A stretch of 16,850 nucleotides of DNA. It comes from an uncultured Microbacterium sp. Lineage in GTDB: Bacteria > Actinomycetota > Actinomycetes > Actinomycetales > Microbacteriaceae. The notes below the pieces were generated by a model that saw only the letters and a program-made list of their open reading frames with translations, had not been told where the DNA came from and ran no database searches. The DNA lies in contig CALANM010000170.1 in assembly GCA_937926065.1 (NCBI GenBank), forward strand, positions 1 through 16,850. Reading direction: 5' to 3'. Of this stretch, positions 13,919-16,850 are shown in pieces (position 1 is the first letter of the stretch; each line of letters starts with the position of its first letter). The position numbers were made by a program, and so were the translations under genes.

Positions 13919-15465
13919 CCGGCACCGAGCGCCCGCACCCGCGCGCCGCTGACAGCACCGCCACCGCCTCGCCGCACGCCCGCAGCCCGTGGGCAGGACT
14001 CGGGGCCCTGGTCATCGGCTTCTTCATGATCCTCGTCGACACGACGATCGTCTCGGTCGCGAACCCGGCCATCAAGGCCGACCTCGACCCCGCCTCGACC
14101 AACCTCGACAACGTGGTGTGGGTGACCTCGGCGTACCTGCTCACCTACGCCGTGCCGCTGCTGATCACCGGTCGCCTCGGCGACCGCTTCGGCCCCAAGA
14201 ACATCTACCTCGTCGGCCTGGCGATCTTCACGCTCGCGTCACTCGGCTGCGGCCTCTCCACGTCCCTCGAGATGCTCATCGTCATGCGAGGGGTGCAGGG
14301 CCTCGGCGCCGCCCTCATGACGCCGCAGACGATGGCGGTCATCACGCGCACGTTCCCGCCGAACCGCCGCGGCGCCGCGATGGGGCTGTGGGGCGCGACC
14401 GCCGGCTTCGCCTCGCTGGTCGGACCGCTCGCCGGCGGCCTCCTCGTCGACGGCTTCGGGTGGGAGTGGGTCTTCTTCGTCAACATCCCCGTCGGCATCG
14501 TCGGCTTCGTCCTCGCGTGGATCTATGTGCCCAGGCTCGAGACCCACCCGCACCGCTTCGACATCGTCGGGGTCGTGCTGAGCGCCATCGGCCTGTTCCT
14601 CATCGTGTTCGGCCTGCAGGAGGGCGAGGCCAACGACTGGTCGCCCCTCGTCTGGGCGATGATCGTCGGCGGCGTGATCGTGGTCGGGGTGTTCGTGTGG
14701 ACGCAGTCGCGCACCAAGAGCGAGCCCCTCGTGCCGCTCGAGCTGTTCCGTGACCGCAACTTCTCGGTGGCCAACCTCGGCATCACGACGGTCGGGTTCA
14801 CCGTCACGAGCATGTCGCTGCCGTTCATGTTCTTCCTGCAGCTCGCCCGCGGCGCCACTCCCACGGAATCCGCCCTGCTCCTCGTGCCGATGGCGGTGCT
14901 CTCGGGTGTCCTGGCGCCCCTCGCCGGCAGGCTGCTCGATCGCACCGACCCGCGCTTCCTGCTCGTGCCCGGACTGCTGCTGGTCGCCACGGGTCTCGCC
15001 TCGTACGCGCTCCTCATGAGCCCCGGCACCCCGATGTGGATGTTCCTCTTTCCGTCGGCGGTCACCGGCATCGGGTACGCCGGGATGTGGGGTCCGCTCG
15101 CGACCACCGCGACCCGCAACCTGCCGCCGCGCGCGGCCGGCGCCGGAGCGGGCATCTACAACACGACCCGCACGGTCGGCTCGGTCGTCGGCTCGGCCGC
15201 GATCGCCGCACTCATGCAGAACCGCCTCCACGTGCAGCTGCCCGGCGCGCGCGACGCCTCGGCCAGCGGATTCGGCGACGGTGCGATGCCGCCGGCCGTC
15301 GCCGAGGGCTTCTCGGCCGCGATGGCGCAGTCCCTGGTGCTGCCGCTCGTCGTCATCCTCGTCGGGCTGGTGGCGGTCTGCTTCCTCGAGCGTCCCCACT
15401 CGATCCCGCCGCGCCGCGGCGCGTCAGTCGGCGACGCGGGCGGCGATGTCCGTGCGGTGGTGTGA
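13915..15465 (+). CDS. DHA2 family (EmrB/QacA-type) drug:H+ antiporter
   Basis: This 516-residue major facilitator protein has about 14 membrane segments, the length of the DHA2 family. After a polar 25-residue N-terminus, TM1 contains GFFMILVDTTIVSVANPAIK (Asp42, family motif D1). Motif A is GRLGDRFGPKNIY, TM4 has MRGVQGLGAALMTP, and TM5 has GPLAGGLLVDGFGWEWVFFVNIPVG, the motif C and following segment. It should export toxic compounds using the proton gradient; the substrate is unknown. The chosen start ATG 13915 overlaps the padR stop by four bases. Its final 42 bp overlap the 3' end of purD on the opposite strand. Confidence 0.9.
   Translation: MTGTERPHPRAADSTATASPHARSPWAGLGALVIGFFMILVDTTIVSVANPAIKADLDPASTNLDNVVWVTSAYLLTYAVPLLITGRLGDRFGPKNIYLVGLAIFTLASLGCGLSTSLEMLIVMRGVQGLGAALMTPQTMAVITRTFPPNRRGAAMGLWGATAGFASLVGPLAGGLLVDGFGWEWVFFVNIPVGIVGFVLAWIYVPRLETHPHRFDIVGVVLSAIGLFLIVFGLQEGEANDWSPLVWAMIVGGVIVVGVFVWTQSRTKSEPLVPLELFRDRNFSVANLGITTVGFTVTSMSLPFMFFLQLARGATPTESALLLVPMAVLSGVLAPLAGRLLDRTDPRFLLVPGLLLVATGLASYALLMSPGTPMWMFLFPSAVTGIGYAGMWGPLATTATRNLPPRAAGAGAGIYNTTRTVGSVVGSAAIAALMQNRLHVQLPGARDASASGFGDGAMPPAVAEGFSAAMAQSLVLPLVVILVGLVAVCFLERPHSIPPRRGASVGDAGGDVRAVV
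15410..15423. repeat. 14-bp GC palindrome directly after the purD stop
   Basis: CGCGCCGCGGCGCG is fully self-complementary and ends on the base next to the purD stop codon, within the exporter's last codons. With no loop or T tract it is a poor classical terminator, but it is the only symmetry at this overlapping convergent junction. Confidence 0.35.
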
Positions 15466-16695
15466 GCCCTCGAGCGAGATCTCGGCCAGCGCACGGTAGG
15501 CGCGGTTCCGCGCCTCGAAGAACGTGTTGCCCAGCGCGACGACGTTGAGCACACGGCCGCCGGTGGCGATGAGACCGCCGTCCTTCTCGGCTGTCGCCGC
15601 GTGCGCGAGGTGCACGCCCTCGACGGATGCCGCGGCATCCAGCCCGGAGATCGGGCGGCCCGTGACGGGCGCCTCCGGATAGCCCTCGCTCGCGAGGACC
15701 ACGGTGACGGCGGCGGCTTCGGCGAACTGCGGGGTCGGCTCGTCCTCGAGGTGACCGCTCGCGGCGGCCATGAGCAGGCCCGACAGCGGGGTCACGAGGC
15801 GGGCGAGCACGACCTGCGTCTCGGGGTCGCCGAAGCGCGCGTTGAACTCGATGACCTTCACGCCCTGCTCCGTGAGGATGAGCCCGGCATAGAGGAGGCC
15901 GATGAAGGGCGTGCCCTCGGCATCCAGCTGGCGGATCACGGGTTCGGCGACGGTGCGGGTGACCTCGGCGACGAACTCCTCCTCGCCGCCGAACGCGCCG
16001 GCCAGCCAGGGCAGCGGCGAGTACGCGCCCATGCCGCCCGTGTTGGGTCCGGCGTCGCCGTCGTATGCGCGCTTGAAGTCCTGCGCGGGGCTGAGGGCGC
16101 GCACCGTGTCGCCGTCGGAGACGAAGAACAGCGACACCTCGGGGCCGCTGAGGAACTCCTCGACCAGCACCGGCCCGTGCGGGAGGTAGGTCTCGGCGTG
16201 GGCCAGGGCCGCTGCGCGGTCGGACGTCACGATGACGCCCTTGCCGGCCGCGAGACCGTCGGCCTTCACCACGTAGGGAGCGCCGTAGGCGTCGATCGCG
16301 TCCTCGACCTCGGCGAGCGTGTGGGCGCGGGCCGCGCGGCCGGTGGGAACGCCCGCGGCCTCCATGATGCGCTTGGCGAACGCCTTGGAGCCCTCGAGCT
16401 GCGCCGCCGCCTTGCCGGGGCCGAACACGGGGATGCCGCGCTCGCGCAGCGCGTCGGCGACACCGGCGACCAGGGGCGCCTCGGGTCCGATGACGACGAG
16501 ATCGATGTTCTCGTCGTTCGCGTACTCGGTGACGGCCGCAGGGTCGTTCGCGTCGAGCCCGGCGACGATCGCGGCGTCGCGGGCGATGCCGGCGTTGCCG
16601 GGGGCTGCGAACAGCTCGTGTCCGGCATCCTCGCGCTTCAGGGCGAGGACGATGGCGTGCTCACGGGCACCGGAACCGAGGACGAGAATGCGCAC
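15424..16695 (-). CDS. purD: Phosphoribosylamine-glycine ligase (GAR synthetase)
   Basis: This 423-residue ATP-grasp enzyme joins phosphoribosylamine and glycine, step two of purine synthesis. The N-terminal domain opens RILVLGSGAREHAIVLAL. The ATP-grasp part has PYVVKADGLAAGKGV, LVEEFLSGPEVSLF, and the family signature region from QDFKRAYDGDAGPNTGGMGA onward. Metal-binding residues lie in KVIEFNARFGDPETQ. The C-terminal domain is complete. The start is GTG 16695. TAGGCT lies six nt upstream, and GGAGGG touches the GTG directly, too close to act as a normal ribosome site, so a leaderless transcript is likely. It is divergent from the gene at 16769 and overlaps the exporter gene tail-to-tail. 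Confidence 0.96.
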   Translation of the reverse strand: MRILVLGSGAREHAIVLALKREDAGHELFAAPGNAGIARDAAIVAGLDANDPAAVTEYANDENIDLVVIGPEAPLVAGVADALRERGIPVFGPGKAAAQLEGSKAFAKRIMEAAGVPTGRAARAHTLAEVEDAIDAYGAPYVVKADGLAAGKGVIVTSDRAAALAHAETYLPHGPVLVEEFLSGPEVSLFFVSDGDTVRALSPAQDFKRAYDGDAGPNTGGMGAYSPLPWLAGAFGGEEEFVAEVTRTVAEPVIRQLDAEGTPFIGLLYAGLILTEQGVKVIEFNARFGDPETQVVLARLVTPLSGLLMAAASGHLEDEPTPQFAEAAAVTVVLASEGYPEAPVTGRPISGLDAAASVEGVHLAHAATAEKDGGLIATGGRVLNVVALGNTFFEARNRAYRALAEISLEGSHHRTDIAARVAD

Positions 16696-16701
16696 CCCTC
16701 C

Positions 16702-16707
16702 AGCCTA
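16702..16707 (-). promoter_or_regulatory. -10 box of purD (leaderless)
   Basis: The minus strand reads TAGGCT, six bases, then the GTG start codon at 16695. Confidence 0.55.
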
Positions 16708-16756
16708 CCGAGGCGCGCTCTCATCGACCGGCCGCGGTCCTCGCATCGGCCCGGAG

Positions 16757-16762
16757 TAGCGT
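16757..16762 (+). promoter_or_regulatory. -10 box of the gene at the right edge (leaderless)
   Basis: TAGCGT is followed by six bases and the ATG at 16769. The same hexamer and spacing occur on the minus strand at 385-390, and the preceding CCGGAGTAGC is repeated near 392. Confidence 0.55.
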
Positions 16763-16768
16763 GGAGCC

Positions 16769-16850
16769 ATGGCACGCAGGATCTCGACCGATGAAGGGCG
16801 TGCGGCGCTCGCCGCCGTCTCCGCGGCCGAGACGCCCGCCCGCCCCGACC
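16769..16850 (+). CDS. N-terminus of a probable sterol carrier family protein (partial)
   Basis: ATG 16769 opens a frame that runs off the window: MARRISTDEGRAALAAVSAA then ETPARPD. Only 27 residues are visible, with no domain to read. In Microbacteriaceae a small sterol-carrier-like protein starting with a similar basic segment (ARRIS) is often encoded divergently next to purD, and I base the call on this memory of gene order plus the N-terminal pattern. It could equally be an unrelated hypothetical protein. The start is supported by the -10 box six nt upstream. Confidence 0.4.
   Translation, partial: MARRISTDEGRAALAAVSAAETPARPD

Noticed and set aside
1..16850. CRISPR arrays, tRNA or rRNA genes, toxin-antitoxin or defence systems
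   Set aside because: I saw no regularly spaced direct repeats, no tRNA-like cloverleaf with CCA end, and no proteins of known defence families; all sizeable genes belong to common metabolic, transport or regulatory families.

Overview
This window is GC-rich, uses GTG and TTG starts freely and has short intergenic gaps. Several genes have a TANNNT-type -10 box only 6-7 nt before the start codon, the pattern of leaderless actinobacterial transcripts. Gene content and protein style point to Microbacteriaceae, most likely Microbacterium. The genus is my inference; no marker gene was checked.

Layout. (1) Positions 1-424: the last 19 codons of what looks like an IS3/IS481-type transposase, about 250 bp I cannot assign, and the first ~23 codons of a minus-strand gene resembling a 2-hydroxyacid dehydrogenase cut off by that foreign DNA. 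(2) 440-1825: a small DUF1761-type membrane protein facing the purine pair purS-purQ. (3) 1955-8023: a complete cellobiose/beta-glucoside uptake operon: lipoprotein binding protein (cebE), two permeases (cebF, cebG), a GH1 beta-glucosidase, and a LacI repressor (cebR). Three copies of the CebR/CelR operator surround its promoter. No ATPase is encoded, as is usual for operons that use a shared MsiK-type ATPase. (4) 8101-11439, minus strand: purC, a uracil/xanthine-type NCS2 permease, and a two-domain VOC (glyoxalase/extradiol dioxygenase fold) protein. The VOC start codon and Shine-Dalgarno sequence lie in a 48-bp inverted repeat. (5) 11512-13236: a CPA1 Na+/H+ antiporter. (6) 13289-15465: a PadR regulator translationally coupled to a 14-TM drug exporter, with a palindromic operator candidate at the promoter. 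(7) 15424-16850: purD, whose 3' end overlaps the exporter gene by 42 bp, and the start of a divergent gene, probably the sterol-carrier-like protein often found beside purD.

Four purine genes (purQ, purS, purC, purD) are scattered through the window, with carbohydrate uptake, ion transport and drug export between them. CebEFG would import cellobiose or cello-oligosaccharides, the beta-glucosidase would split them in the cytoplasm, and CebR would release the operators when the inducer accumulates. I found no CRISPR array, toxin system, rRNA or tRNA, and no clearly new multi-gene system. The parts most worth a second look are regulatory: the three phased CebR boxes, the VOC hairpin, the PadR operator, the cebE-cebF hairpin and the broken gene at the left edge.
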